A DNA stretch of 64,000 nucleotides from an uncultured bacterium (lineage in GTDB: Bacteria; Planctomycetota; UBA1135; GCA-002686595): contig CALJGV010000008.1 in the NCBI GenBank assembly GCA_938075305.1, forward strand, positions 1 to 64,000, in the 5' to 3' direction. The notes beneath the pieces were generated by a model, which saw only the letters and a program-made list of their open reading frames with translations, ran no database searches and was not told the origin of the DNA. A program made the position numbers and the translations under genes. This document shows, in pieces, positions 9,615 to 17,228 of this stretch (its first letter is position 1; each line of letters begins with the position of its first letter).

Positions 9615-11012
9615 TCAGCGCTGGAGCGCCGCGAGGACGCGCGCCTTCACCGAGGTCATGGGCACCGCGCCGCTGCTGCCGAGGCCGCCGTCGAGGTCTC
9701 CGTCCAGTGGCATCGACGAGAGCCAGATGGGGCCGTCCTCGGGGTCCTCGGGGAGCAGCCCGTGGCTGCCCTTGATCAGGGAGGCGTCGAGGGGGATGAC
9801 GTCCAGGAGGTAGCGCATGCCGAGCTTCTTCTGGGCCAGGCGGCGGGCCACGCGCAGCGCGGGGACCTTCAGGTCGGGGTCCACGAACATCTCCACCGGG
9901 TCGTAGCCCGGCTTGCGGTGGATGTCGACGGTGCGGGCGAAGTCCGGCTCGCCCGCGGGGTCCGACCAGTAGTAGTAGGTGAACCAGGCGTCCGGTTCGG
10001 AGAGGGCGACCAGGGTGCCCGCGTTGGGGTGGTCCAGGCCGGCCTCGCGCTTGCCGTCCTGGTCGAGCACGGAGGCGACGCCGGGGAGCCCCTCGAGGAG
10101 CTCACGCGCGGCGGCGATGGAGGTATCGCCCTGGCAATACACGTGCGCGACCTGGTGGTCGGCCACGGCGAAGGCGCGGCTGGCAAAGGTGTCGAGCACG
10201 TCGCCCTTGGGGGTCGGGCGGACCGCAAGCAGGCCGGCGTCGCGCAGCGCCCGGTTGATGTGTACGGGACACGACACGTCGCGGATGCCGTACTCGCTGA
10301 CCACGATGGTCTCGGCCCCGTTGCGATCTGCCGCGGCCACCAGGTCACCGATGACCCCGTCGACCTCACGCAGGGCCTGGACCGAGCGTGGATCGGTGGG
10401 CCCGAAGCGCTGGTGGTCGTAGTCGAGGTGGGGGAGGTAGGCCATGGTCAGCGTCGGCCGGTGCTCCTCCAGGGTCGCGATCGTCACGTCCGCGATCCAG
10501 CGGCTGGAGGGCAGGCCCGCCTTCGGCCCCCAGAAGTCGAAGAAGGGGAACGCGCCGTGGCGCCGCTCTTGAGCCTCCCCGTATTCGGGAGGGGTAGAGT
10601 AGATCGCCACCTGCTTCGCGCCGTCGGCGAAGTAGTAGGGGCGCGGGGTGATGGAGCGGTCCACCGCAGCCCCCATGTTCCACCACCAGAAGAGCTTCGC
10701 GCAGGTGAAGCTGGGGTCCAGCTTTCGGGCGGCCTCATAGATCTTCTCGCCGCCGACCAGGTGGTTGGACTGGCGCCAGAGAGCGACGTCCCGGCTGGCG
10801 GGGTCGCACCACCCGTTACCCACCGCCCCGTGGGCCGAGGGGAGCACGCCAGTCAGCATGGTCGCCTGGGCAGAGCAGGTGACGGCGGGCAGCACCGCGC
10901 CCATGGGCGACATCCCGCCGCGGGCGGCGAGGGAGGCGAGGTGGGGCGTGACGTCGGCCTGAACCTGGCGGGGCGTGAGGCCGACGACGTCGAGGAGGAG
11001 GACCGGTTTCAT
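9615..11012 (-). CDS. Alkaline-phosphatase-superfamily enzyme (nucleotide pyrophosphatase/phosphodiesterase type)
   Basis: 465 residues with no signal peptide. The N-terminal LLLDVVGLTP strand and PAVTCSAQATMLTG carry the threonine nucleophile region of type I phosphodiesterases. YLPHLDYDHQRFGP provides the D..H metal pair, and the C-terminal SRAFAVADHQVAHVY the last histidines. The usual SDHGM motif is replaced by SEYGI. From memory this matches the cytoplasmic members that accompany ebo (edge-of-biofilm) gene clusters, but no other ebo gene is in this window. Substrate unknown. A TAGGAT hexamer lies 10 nt before the start on the coding strand. Confidence 0.83.
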   Translation of the reverse strand: MKPVLLLDVVGLTPRQVQADVTPHLASLAARGGMSPMGAVLPAVTCSAQATMLTGVLPSAHGAVGNGWCDPASRDVALWRQSNHLVGGEKIYEAARKLDPSFTCAKLFWWWNMGAAVDRSITPRPYYFADGAKQVAIYSTPPEYGEAQERRHGAFPFFDFWGPKAGLPSSRWIADVTIATLEEHRPTLTMAYLPHLDYDHQRFGPTDPRSVQALREVDGVIGDLVAAADRNGAETIVVSEYGIRDVSCPVHINRALRDAGLLAVRPTPKGDVLDTFASRAFAVADHQVAHVYCQGDTSIAAARELLEGLPGVASVLDQDGKREAGLDHPNAGTLVALSEPDAWFTYYYWSDPAGEPDFARTVDIHRKPGYDPVEMFVDPDLKVPALRVARRLAQKKLGMRYLLDVIPLDASLIKGSHGLLPEDPEDGPIWLSSMPLDGDLDGGLGSSGAVPMTSVKARVLAALQR

Positions 11013-11058
11013 CGGACCAGGGATCCTATCGCGCGGAGGATCGTCGGCGCGCTACGGG

Positions 11059-11064
11059 TAGGAT
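11059..11064 (+). promoter_or_regulatory. Candidate leaderless -10 element before the Rieske gene
   Basis: TAGGAT fits TANNNT and ends 7 nt before the ATG at 11072. No Shine-Dalgarno sequence lies at proper spacing and no good -35 hexamer is visible. Transcription from this box would begin at or near the start codon. Inferred from position and from similar boxes before mutM, efp and pepA. Confidence 0.3.
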
Positions 11065-11071
11065 GGAACCC

Positions 11072-11425
11072 ATGGTCGGCAAGTGGATCTCGAACCTCTT
11101 CTCCCGCAAGCCCGTGCTCGTGAAGGGCGGAGCCAAGGTCGCCGAGGGAGAGGCGCGCAGCGTCGACCTCGGAGACCCCCACGCGGGGGGCACGCGATTG
11201 CTCCTGTGCAAGGTGGACGGCGAGATCCACGCTCTGGACTCGCGCTGCCCCCACGCGGACGGGCAGATCCAGTCGGGCCCGCTGGAGAAGGGGCGCTACG
11301 CGGTCTGCCCGCTGCACCGCTACCTGTTCGACCCGGCGACGGGGGCGGCCCAGGGCGTCGCCTGCAAGCCGGCGCGCCGCTTCAAGACGCGCCTCGAGGG
11401 GGACGACGTCGAGGTCTTCATCTGA
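11072..11425 (+). CDS. Rieske [2Fe-2S] domain protein
   Basis: A small soluble Rieske ferredoxin-like protein of 117 residues, probably an electron donor or a NirD-like component. CPHADGQIQ and CPLHRYLFDPATG supply the Cys-X-His and Cys-X-X-His ligands of the cluster. There is no signal peptide, membrane anchor or attached oxygenase domain. An in-frame ATG lies at 11063, but TAGG is directly against it, while the ATG at 11072 is correctly placed for either an SD of TAGG or a TAGGAT -10 box. The partner enzyme is not nearby. Confidence 0.87.
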   Translation: MVGKWISNLFSRKPVLVKGGAKVAEGEARSVDLGDPHAGGTRLLLCKVDGEIHALDSRCPHADGQIQSGPLEKGRYAVCPLHRYLFDPATGAAQGVACKPARRFKTRLEGDDVEVFI

Positions 11426-11452
11426 GCCGAGCCCCCGGCGGGGCGGTCGCGC

Positions 11453-11797
11453 TCAGTAGCTCATGACGCGCATGCGAATCCGCTCGGCGATGGCGGGGTC
11501 GTCGCAGCGCACGTGGACCACGGTCCGGCGGGCGTCGTAGGGCTCGACGAAGGTCACCACCTCGCGGCCGCGCACCTCGGTGCGCAGGCTCCGCTCAAGG
11601 CCCGCTGACTGGACCGGGCCGCTGGCCATGCCGCGGACGATGGAGCTCGTTCGGGCCCAGACCTGGTCGATGTCACCGACGACGATGACGCCCTCGGTGC
11701 GAACGGCCGCAGAGGTCCCGACGCTGCCCTCGGTCTCGGTGATGCACCCGCCAAGGAGAGGCAGGGCGGCGATGGAGGCGAGGAGCGCGAGCTTCAT
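11453..11797 (-). CDS. Small lipoprotein of unknown function
   Basis: 114 residues. Signal peptide with lipobox LLGGC (Cys18), then a domain of ~90 residues (GVIVVGDIDQVWART...VVTFVEPYD...VHVRCDDP). This looks like the small alpha/beta lipoproteins that accompany housekeeping regulators in proteobacteria (DUF3568-like), but I cannot confirm the family. Its ATG overlaps the stop of the XRE regulator gene as ATGA, so the two are coupled. Confidence 0.75.
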   Translation of the reverse strand: MKLALLASIAALPLLGGCITETEGSVGTSAAVRTEGVIVVGDIDQVWARTSSIVRGMASGPVQSAGLERSLRTEVRGREVVTFVEPYDARRTVVHVRCDDPAIAERIRMRVMSY

Positions 11798-12168
11798 GCC
11801 ACCGTCTGGTCGAGGAGGGCGAGCCAGGCGCGGGAGGGTTGGCGGCGGCGCTGGCGAGCGGGGCGCGAGGCAGGGCGCTGCTCCGGTGCGGGCGCGACGC
11901 TGACGCGCTCGAGAGTCTCCCTGCTCGCTGGCGCGACGACCGAGTGCTGCGGCCTGAAGTCCAGGCTGAGGGTCGTCCCGGTGGCCCGGGCGATCCTCTG
12001 GAGGATGGAGAGGTCGATCCCCTCGTAGGTCGGGCTCTCCCAGAGGGTGATCGTCGAGAGACTCACCCTCGCCCGCTCGGCGAGCTCGGCCTGCGATAGG
12101 CCCGCGGCCTCCCGGCAACTGACGATCAGCGCGGGGTAATTCGGGCGGTCTTGGCAGGTCTCTCGCAT
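11794..12168 (-). CDS. XRE-family helix-turn-helix regulator
   Basis: 124 residues. The N-terminal HTH_3 domain spans about residues 12-70: REAAGLSQAELAERARVSLSTITLWE forms the helix-turn-helix and LQRIARATGTTLSLDF is the usual fifth-helix region. The C-terminal 50 residues are arginine/alanine-rich, probably disordered. It overlaps the lipoprotein gene by 4 nt (ATGA), which suggests they work together or that the regulator controls its own operon. No ribosome binding site is close to the ATG at 12168. Confidence 0.85.
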   Translation of the reverse strand: MRETCQDRPNYPALIVSCREAAGLSQAELAERARVSLSTITLWESPTYEGIDLSILQRIARATGTTLSLDFRPQHSVVAPASRETLERVSVAPAPEQRPASRPARQRRRQPSRAWLALLDQTVA

Positions 12169-12313
12169 GGGGCTCGGGGTTGGGCCGGCTCTCCTGCCGG
12201 CACTGCTCCCATCGACCGGATCGGCTCAGGACTTGTGCGTCGAACGGTCACTCTCGGGGCAGCGTCTAGCAAAGAGGCCGGCGCGACCGTTCCTCGGGTG
12301 CCGGGAGGGCGGA

Positions 12314-12319
12314 TAAGCT
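12314..12319 (+). promoter_or_regulatory. Candidate leaderless -10 element before mutM
   Basis: TAAGCT fits TANNNT and lies 6 nt before the ATG, with no Shine-Dalgarno sequence between. The rest of the 157-bp divergent gap with the XRE gene (12169-12325) shows no clear operator. Functional status is inferred. Confidence 0.28.
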
Positions 12320-12325
12320 GCCCGA

Positions 12326-13195
12326 ATGCCTGAACTTCCGGAGGTCGAGACCACCGCCGCGCTGATCCGGCCCCACGCCGAGGGTCGGGAGATCCTGGGC
12401 GCCGAGGTGGACTGGGTACGCTCGCTCGGCGGCGCCTCCCCGGACGAGTTTGCCGGGGCCGTGCGCGGGGCGACCATCGCCGCAGTTCGCCGGCGGGCCA
12501 AGTGGGTCGTCATGGACCTCGAGCGGCGGGGGGAGCCCTCGGGGGCGCTCCTGTGCCACCTCCGCATGACGGGCCGGCTGGTGGTCGACCCCTGGGAGGA
12601 GCCGCCGCAGGCCTACCAGCGGGTGGAGCTCCACCTCCACCGGGCCGGGGATCGGCGGACGCGGCTCCGGTTCCTGGACGTGCGCAAGTTCGGGCGCTTC
12701 CGCTTCGCCCCCGAGGGGGCCGCGGCGCTGGAACCCCTGGGGCCCGAGCCCCTGGGACCGGACTTCACGGTGGAGCGCTTCGCGTCGGACCTCAAGGCGC
12801 GGCGCCGGGCATTGAAGCCCCTCCTCCTCGACCAGGGGTTCGTGGCGGGGCTCGGCAACATCTACGTGGACGAGAGCCTGTTCCTCGCGGGCCTGCACCC
12901 CCTCCGGCGTTCGGATCGGGTCCCGCGGGAGCGGGTGGAGCGGCTCCACGCGGCGATCCAGTCCACCCTCGCGGCGGCGGTCGAGCGGGAGGGTTCGAGC
13001 TTCGACGCCTTCTACCGGACCCCGGAGGGCCAGCCCGGCTCCTACCAGCACCTGTTCCGGGTCTACGGCCGAGACGGACAGCCCTGCACGACCTGCGGGC
13101 GGATCATCAAGAAGCTCGTGGTGGGGCAGCGGGGCACCCACATCTGCACCCGTTGTCAGCCCAGCCCTCGCCCGTCCCGGGCCGACCGACCGTAG
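12326..13195 (+). CDS. mutM: Formamidopyrimidine-DNA glycosylase (Fpg)
   Basis: Base excision repair enzyme that removes 8-oxoguanine and formamidopyrimidines and nicks the abasic site. The N-terminus PELPEVE provides the catalytic proline and glutamate after Met1 removal. RRRAKWVVMDL carries the beta-hairpin lysine, LRMTGRL is conserved, and QGFVAGLGNIYVDESLF is the H2TH region. The C-terminal zinc finger uses CTTC and CTRC, 16 residues apart (residues ~253-279). 289 residues is slightly longer than the usual ~270. Ends 10 bp before the EF-P gene. Confidence 0.96.
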   Translation: MPELPEVETTAALIRPHAEGREILGAEVDWVRSLGGASPDEFAGAVRGATIAAVRRRAKWVVMDLERRGEPSGALLCHLRMTGRLVVDPWEEPPQAYQRVELHLHRAGDRRTRLRFLDVRKFGRFRFAPEGAAALEPLGPEPLGPDFTVERFASDLKARRRALKPLLLDQGFVAGLGNIYVDESLFLAGLHPLRRSDRVPRERVERLHAAIQSTLAAAVEREGSSFDAFYRTPEGQPGSYQHLFRVYGRDGQPCTTCGRIIKKLVVGQRGTHICTRCQPSPRPSRADRP

Positions 13196-13198
13196 AAT
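13193..13198 (+). promoter_or_regulatory. Candidate leaderless -10 element before efp
   Basis: TAGAAT, 7 nt upstream of the EF-P ATG, matches TANNNT. Its first three bases are the mutM stop codon, so the match may be partly accidental. No Shine-Dalgarno sequence is present in the 10-bp gap. Confidence 0.25.
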
Positions 13199-13205
13199 TC
13201 CCGCC

Positions 13206-13775
13206 ATGCTCGATACCACGAACTTCAAGAAGGGCCTCTGTGTCGTCCACCGCGACGAGCCGTGCATCATCGTCGACTACACCGTGTCGACGCCTACCGC
13301 CCGCGGCGGCAACACCATCTTCAAGACCAAGCTCCGCAACCTGAAGACGGGTCAGATCTACAACGACACGATCCGCAGCGGAGACAAGTTCGCCGAGGTG
13401 GATCTTGAGCGTCACGGCGCGTCGTACCTCTACAACGACGGCAAGCGCTGGTACTTCATGGACGACGAGTCCTACGAGCAGTTCGACCTCGGCCTCGAGG
13501 AGATGGCGGGGGACGAGCTCTACATCAGCGACGGGATGGAGGGGATCCAGGCGGTGCTCATCGACGGCCTCGTGGTCTCGATCCAGCTGCCCCTGAGCGT
13601 CGCCCTCGACGTGGTGGAGTGCGACCCCTCGATCAAGGGGGCCACGGCCCAGGCCCAGCTCAAGCCGGCGGTCTGCTCCACGGGCCTCAAGGTCCAGGTG
13701 CCCTCCTACGTGGAGATCGGGACTCGAATCCGCGTGGATACCCGCGACGGCCACTTCCTCGAGCGCGAGAAGTAG
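13206..13775 (+). CDS. efp: Elongation factor P with EfpL/YeiP-type domain I loop
   Basis: Binds between the ribosomal P and E sites and relieves stalling at proline stretches. 189 residues with the three domains of EF-P. Domains II-III look like normal EF-P (SYLYNDGKRWYFMDDESYEQ, IKGATAQAQLKPA, VPSYVEIGTRIRVDTRDG). The domain I loop that normally reads PGKG, with a modified lysine or a rhamnosylated arginine, reads STPTARGGNTIFK, with Arg33 at the tip. From memory E. coli YeiP/EfpL has SPTARGAATLYK, with its arginine also at 33. So the loop is EfpL-like on an EF-P-like body. No modification enzyme gene is nearby. Confidence 0.9.
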   Translation: MLDTTNFKKGLCVVHRDEPCIIVDYTVSTPTARGGNTIFKTKLRNLKTGQIYNDTIRSGDKFAEVDLERHGASYLYNDGKRWYFMDDESYEQFDLGLEEMAGDELYISDGMEGIQAVLIDGLVVSIQLPLSVALDVVECDPSIKGATAQAQLKPAVCSTGLKVQVPSYVEIGTRIRVDTRDGHFLEREK

Positions 13776-13784
13776 GCCCGCGGC

Positions 13785-14936
13785 TCAGAACGTCCAGTTC
13801 ACGCCGACCGTCGTTCTGAAGTCGTTGGGCAGCGGGACCTCTCCGTCGGCGCCCGCCGCGGGTCGGTTCACCCGGTCCCAGACGAACGACACGTCCAACT
13901 CGAGGTCGTCCGTCAGGTCGACCGAGAGCGAGGTCACCATGTTGTGGTTGTTCGCCGCCGAGTCGGGGAAGGGGACGGTCAGGCTGTAGCTCCAGTTCAG
14001 CTCGATGTCGCTGGTGATATCCCAGTCGAAGTCGCTCGAGAAGACACCGGCGAGGGTGTCCTCGGTCGAAGAGTCGCCCATCGCTCCCGAGTCGAGCCGG
14101 GTGTTCTGGTAGGCGGGGCCCGCGCTGACCCGCAGCTTCTGGTCCAGGGTGTCGATCACCTTGTACCCGAGCGCTGCATAGGGCCGGGTCCGGAGGTCGA
14201 TGTTCTGGATCCTGTCCCGGTACAGCTCGATGCCCGGGAGCGTCACGAAGGTGCGCTCGGTCAGGTAGAGGTCGAGGGTCGACGTCAGCCGGTGGTTGTT
14301 GGCGGTCTCCACGTCCTGGACCGTGCTGATCACGCCTGAGTACTTCGCCTGGGCCCTGGACCGCGCGCGCTCGAGGAGCACGGTCGCCCCGCCCGTGAGG
14401 TCTACCTGGTCGGTGTTGCCGGATCGCGCCGCGAACCCGAGGTTGAGACTGCCCGACAGGCGCCCCTTGTCGCTGTCCCCAGCCGCCACCACAGCGAGCA
14501 GCTCAGACCGATCGATCTGCACCGTCCGGTCGCTCACCACCCAGACCTTCTGCCCGTCCACGATGAGCCTCCCGGAGAAGACCCGGTTGTCGTCGGTCAC
14601 CACGAAGTCGGTCTGCGCCGAGTGGATCCTCGTGACGTCGTCGCGGTCGAACGTCTGGAGGTCGAGCTTGTCGCTGTCGAAGTCGAGGTTGTCGTCCCTG
14701 ACCCGCAGGAGCTCACCGCGCAGCCACTCGCCGGAGACCAGCTGGATCCAGTCCGCGCCGTCCTCCACGTTGACCGACTCGGGCCCTTCAGGGACCTTGT
14801 CGGTGGGGGGGGGCTCGAGGTTGGCGTCCGACGGGCTGCGGGCACGCTCCAGGAGGTCGGGGACCCTGCACCCCGGCGCGAGGACGAGGGTCGCGACCAC
14901 CGCGAGGGTGAGGAGGGGCCTGTACCGGGGGCTCAC
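13785..14936 (-). CDS. DUF481 outer-membrane protein with N-terminal lipobox
   Basis: 383 residues from a GTG start that overlaps the upstream cytochrome gene's stop as GTGA. The hydrophobic signal ends in LAPGC (Cys ~22), a plausible lipobox. Residues ~50-120 form an SH3/LSm-like beta module (WIQLVSGEWLRGELLRVRDDN). The C-terminal ~240 residues alternate hydrophobic and polar positions, end in VNWTF, and contain ARSGNTDQVDL, typical of DUF481 (YdiY-like salt-induced) beta barrels. A lipobox on a beta-barrel protein is odd. Last gene of the operon that starts at 17152. Confidence 0.8.
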   Translation of the reverse strand: MSPRYRPLLTLAVVATLVLAPGCRVPDLLERARSPSDANLEPPPTDKVPEGPESVNVEDGADWIQLVSGEWLRGELLRVRDDNLDFDSDKLDLQTFDRDDVTRIHSAQTDFVVTDDNRVFSGRLIVDGQKVWVVSDRTVQIDRSELLAVVAAGDSDKGRLSGSLNLGFAARSGNTDQVDLTGGATVLLERARSRAQAKYSGVISTVQDVETANNHRLTSTLDLYLTERTFVTLPGIELYRDRIQNIDLRTRPYAALGYKVIDTLDQKLRVSAGPAYQNTRLDSGAMGDSSTEDTLAGVFSSDFDWDITSDIELNWSYSLTVPFPDSAANNHNMVTSLSVDLTDDLELDVSFVWDRVNRPAAGADGEVPLPNDFRTTVGVNWTF

Positions 14937-16069
14937 CTGGGGCGCTCCAGCTCTTCGAGGGCAGCCCGGAGGACGCGCGCTCGCGAGGGAGCCGCGCCGA
15001 GGGGATAGAGGATCACGCGCCGCCGGGGGGCGCTGTCGACCACCCACCAGCCGTCGCCCTGAATGGCGGTCTCTGCGGCAGCCCGCTCTGGGGCGGAACC
15101 GGCGGGGAGGGCAGCGAAGGAGACTCCCTCGTCCCCGGTGAGCTCGAGGACCCGGACGATGGCGTTGTCGCCATCGAGGTCGAGGGGCGCGATCCGCTCG
15201 CTCAGGCGCGCGCTGCCGCTTCGGGCATCGAGGCTGAACTCCTGGGTGATGGCCACTGCTCCAAGCTGGGTTCGGCGGAGCCGCTTCTTCACGGCCGCTC
15301 CGTGCTGCAGGGTCACGACCGCGCCGGGGTCGGCGGCGTCCGGGGAAGGGCGACGCCACAGGACGTCGCCGCTCGCGGTGATCGAGCGCCCGCCCCTCCG
15401 CCAGTCGTCCCGGCGGACCGGCCCCGCCGCGCGGAGAGCCACGAGCGCCCAGCTGCCCCTGGCGAACTGGACCGAGGGGGCGCCTGGGAAGGTCAGGAGG
15501 CGGCTGGGGTGGAGGCCCACGTCACCGACCGGCGCCGAGAGGGGCTGACCGGGGACCATGAGCGGCCCGTCCAGGACCTCGGGCACCTCGGAGGTCGGCA
15601 CCAGGCACTCCGCGGGGGAGGCGTCGGTGCCCTCGGGTCCGAGGGAGAGCACGTGCCGCGCGAGGAGGCTGCGCTCGTGCTCGGTGAGGGAGTCCGCGAA
15701 GGACGGCATGGCGGACCCGGGGATGCCCCGGCGGAGCGTGCGGGTCACCGCGGCGATGGTGTTGCCGTAGATGTATCCTCCCTCGACGAAGCTCCGGGCC
15801 GGTCGCTCGAGCTCGGTGACCCCGTTCCCGTCGCCCTTCTCCCCGTGGCACTGGGCGCAGTGCAGCTCGTAGAGCTCCGCGACGCTCTTCGGCGCGGGCC
15901 GGGCCGACACCGCGAGACCTGCGGGCAGCTCGGCGGTGGGGGGCGTCGCGGTGCCCACGTGGACCGCGGTGGCGGCGGCGACCACGGCGGCGGCGGCGAG
16001 GACGAGACGGGGGAGGACCATGGGTCCCACAGGGTAGCGCCGGCGCGCGCCCCTGGCGCGCCCGATCAT
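14933..16069 (-). CDS. c-type cytochrome with additional C-terminal domain
   Basis: About 378 residues. An N-terminal signal (LVLAAAAVVAAATAVHV) leads into a monoheme cytochrome c domain: LHCAQCHGEKGDGNG is the heme site and GIPGSAMPSFADSL supplies the distal methionine. The following ~220 residues are a beta-rich domain that I do not recognise with certainty; an ethylbenzene-dehydrogenase-gamma-like heme domain is one possibility. The ATG at 16069 overlaps the upstream stop (ATGA); an internal ATG at 16021 would give a more compact signal peptide. Probably periplasmic. Confidence 0.8.
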   Translation of the reverse strand: MIGRARGARRRYPVGPMVLPRLVLAAAAVVAAATAVHVGTATPPTAELPAGLAVSARPAPKSVAELYELHCAQCHGEKGDGNGVTELERPARSFVEGGYIYGNTIAAVTRTLRRGIPGSAMPSFADSLTEHERSLLARHVLSLGPEGTDASPAECLVPTSEVPEVLDGPLMVPGQPLSAPVGDVGLHPSRLLTFPGAPSVQFARGSWALVALRAAGPVRRDDWRRGGRSITASGDVLWRRPSPDAADPGAVVTLQHGAAVKKRLRRTQLGAVAITQEFSLDARSGSARLSERIAPLDLDGDNAIVRVLELTGDEGVSFAALPAGSAPERAAAETAIQGDGWWVVDSAPRRRVILYPLGAAPSRARVLRAALEELERPR

Positions 16070-16665
16070 CCCGCGTCCCGGGCCATCTCGAGGGCGCGGC
16101 GCCCCTGCTCCAGGTGGCGGTCGGTGTGGGCGATCAGGTAGGACCACATGTCGCCCATGCGCAGCCGCAGGAGCGGGCCGAGCAGCGTGTTCGAGCGCGA
16201 GTGGAGGTCGATGCCCTCGCACCGCTCGAGGAGTCTCAGCATGCGATCGAGCTGGGCCTTGTAGCGCTGCAGGGTGGCGGCGACCGGGATCTGCTCGGGA
16301 TCCCGCAGCGGGTCGTAGCCCCGGAGCGTCGGACCCTTGAACCGGATCCGGCGTGGGCCGCCGCGCTGCGGCCTGGCGCCCGGAGCGAGGGCCGCGGCGA
16401 GGCGGCGGCCCAGGGCGCCGGGGTGGTACTCGTCCACCGGGCCCCGGCGCTGCTGCTCCGCGCGCTCCACCGCTCGCTCCATGTGGCGGAGGTACATGTC
16501 GTTGGCCCGGCCGATGTGCTCCAGGCAGTCCGCGGCGCTCCAGCCCTTGGGCGAGGGGCGGCGTTCGAGGAGCGCGTCGGGCTCGGCCCTCCAGTCCTGG
16601 AGCGTCACCTCCTGGTGCCGCTGCAGGTCAGCGTGGAGACCGGCGAGGGCATCCGCGGTTCGCAT
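16066..16665 (-). CDS. DinB-superfamily protein
   Basis: 199 residues. The four-helix DinB/YfiT-like fold is suggested by SAADCLEHIGRANDMYLRHM near residue 50 and YLIAHTDRHLEQGRRAL near the C-terminus. These give the three histidines that bind metal in this superfamily. Members include thiol-dependent transferases, but the substrate here is unknown. It begins 16 nt after the stop of the upstream unknown gene and ends in an ATGA overlap with the cytochrome c gene. Confidence 0.8.
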   Translation of the reverse strand: MRTADALAGLHADLQRHQEVTLQDWRAEPDALLERRPSPKGWSAADCLEHIGRANDMYLRHMERAVERAEQQRRGPVDEYHPGALGRRLAAALAPGARPQRGGPRRIRFKGPTLRGYDPLRDPEQIPVAATLQRYKAQLDRMLRLLERCEGIDLHSRSNTLLGPLLRLRMGDMWSYLIAHTDRHLEQGRRALEMARDAG

Positions 16666-16681
16666 GGGGTCGCGTGCGCGC

Positions 16682-17152
16682 TCAGGCGCGCATGCGCCAG
16701 ACGGAGTCGACCTCGGGGACGCCGGGCCACTGCTCCGCGGCCAGCGCGAGGTAGAGCGTCACGTCCGCGGGGTCGTACTTGCCGTCCAGGTCAGCGATCG
16801 TGCTGGAGATCTTGTCGGCGGCGGGCTTGGACTCCTCGACGCTCTTGATCATCCCATCCTCGTGCTCGACGCCGGTGCCGTCGAGGAAGTCGGTGACGAT
16901 GTCCTTCGCGTTCTTCATCAGGTAGCTGCCGAAGAGCTCGTAGCAGAGCTCCGCGTTGGCGCCACGGATGAGGAGCGCGTGGGCCGTCTTGGACCGCTTG
17001 GCGAGGGGGAGCTTGCGGATCGCGTGGGGCCGGAACTTGAGGGCCTGGGCGACCTCCCCGTCCAGCGGGCCGAAGCCGTCCTGCGCGAGTGACTCGTAGA
17101 TCTGGAGGAAGCGCTCCTCCTTCATCTTTTTCAGCTGTTCGATGACCTGCAT
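16682..17152 (-). CDS. Conserved-looking protein of unknown function
   Basis: 156 residues, acidic, without signal peptide or membrane segment. Mostly helical: MQVIEQLKKMKEERFLQIYE at the start, then PHAIRKLPLAKRSKTAHALL and AELCYELFGSYLMKNAKDIV. I do not recognise the family. It is the first gene of the operon running to the DUF481 gene and is divergent from the transporter gene at 17229 with 76 bp between them. The ATG at 17152 was chosen because the frame upstream enters the promoter region and the divergent gene. Confidence 0.7.
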   Translation of the reverse strand: MQVIEQLKKMKEERFLQIYESLAQDGFGPLDGEVAQALKFRPHAIRKLPLAKRSKTAHALLIRGANAELCYELFGSYLMKNAKDIVTDFLDGTGVEHEDGMIKSVEESKPAADKISSTIADLDGKYDPADVTLYLALAAEQWPGVPEVDSVWRMRA

Positions 17153-17211
17153 GGTGCTGTGTCGCAGCGGCGCATGGGGCGCCGAAACGGGCCGAGAGAT
17201 TACCAATCGGC

Positions 17212-17222
17212 GGCGAGGAAGG
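17212..17222 (+). promoter_or_regulatory. Shine-Dalgarno site that sets the transporter start
   Basis: The run GCGAGGAAGG ends about 6 nt before the ATG at 17229. It is one of the few strong ribosome binding sites in the window and fixes this start over more upstream in-frame codons. Confidence 0.55.
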
Positions 17223-17228
17223 CGCAGA

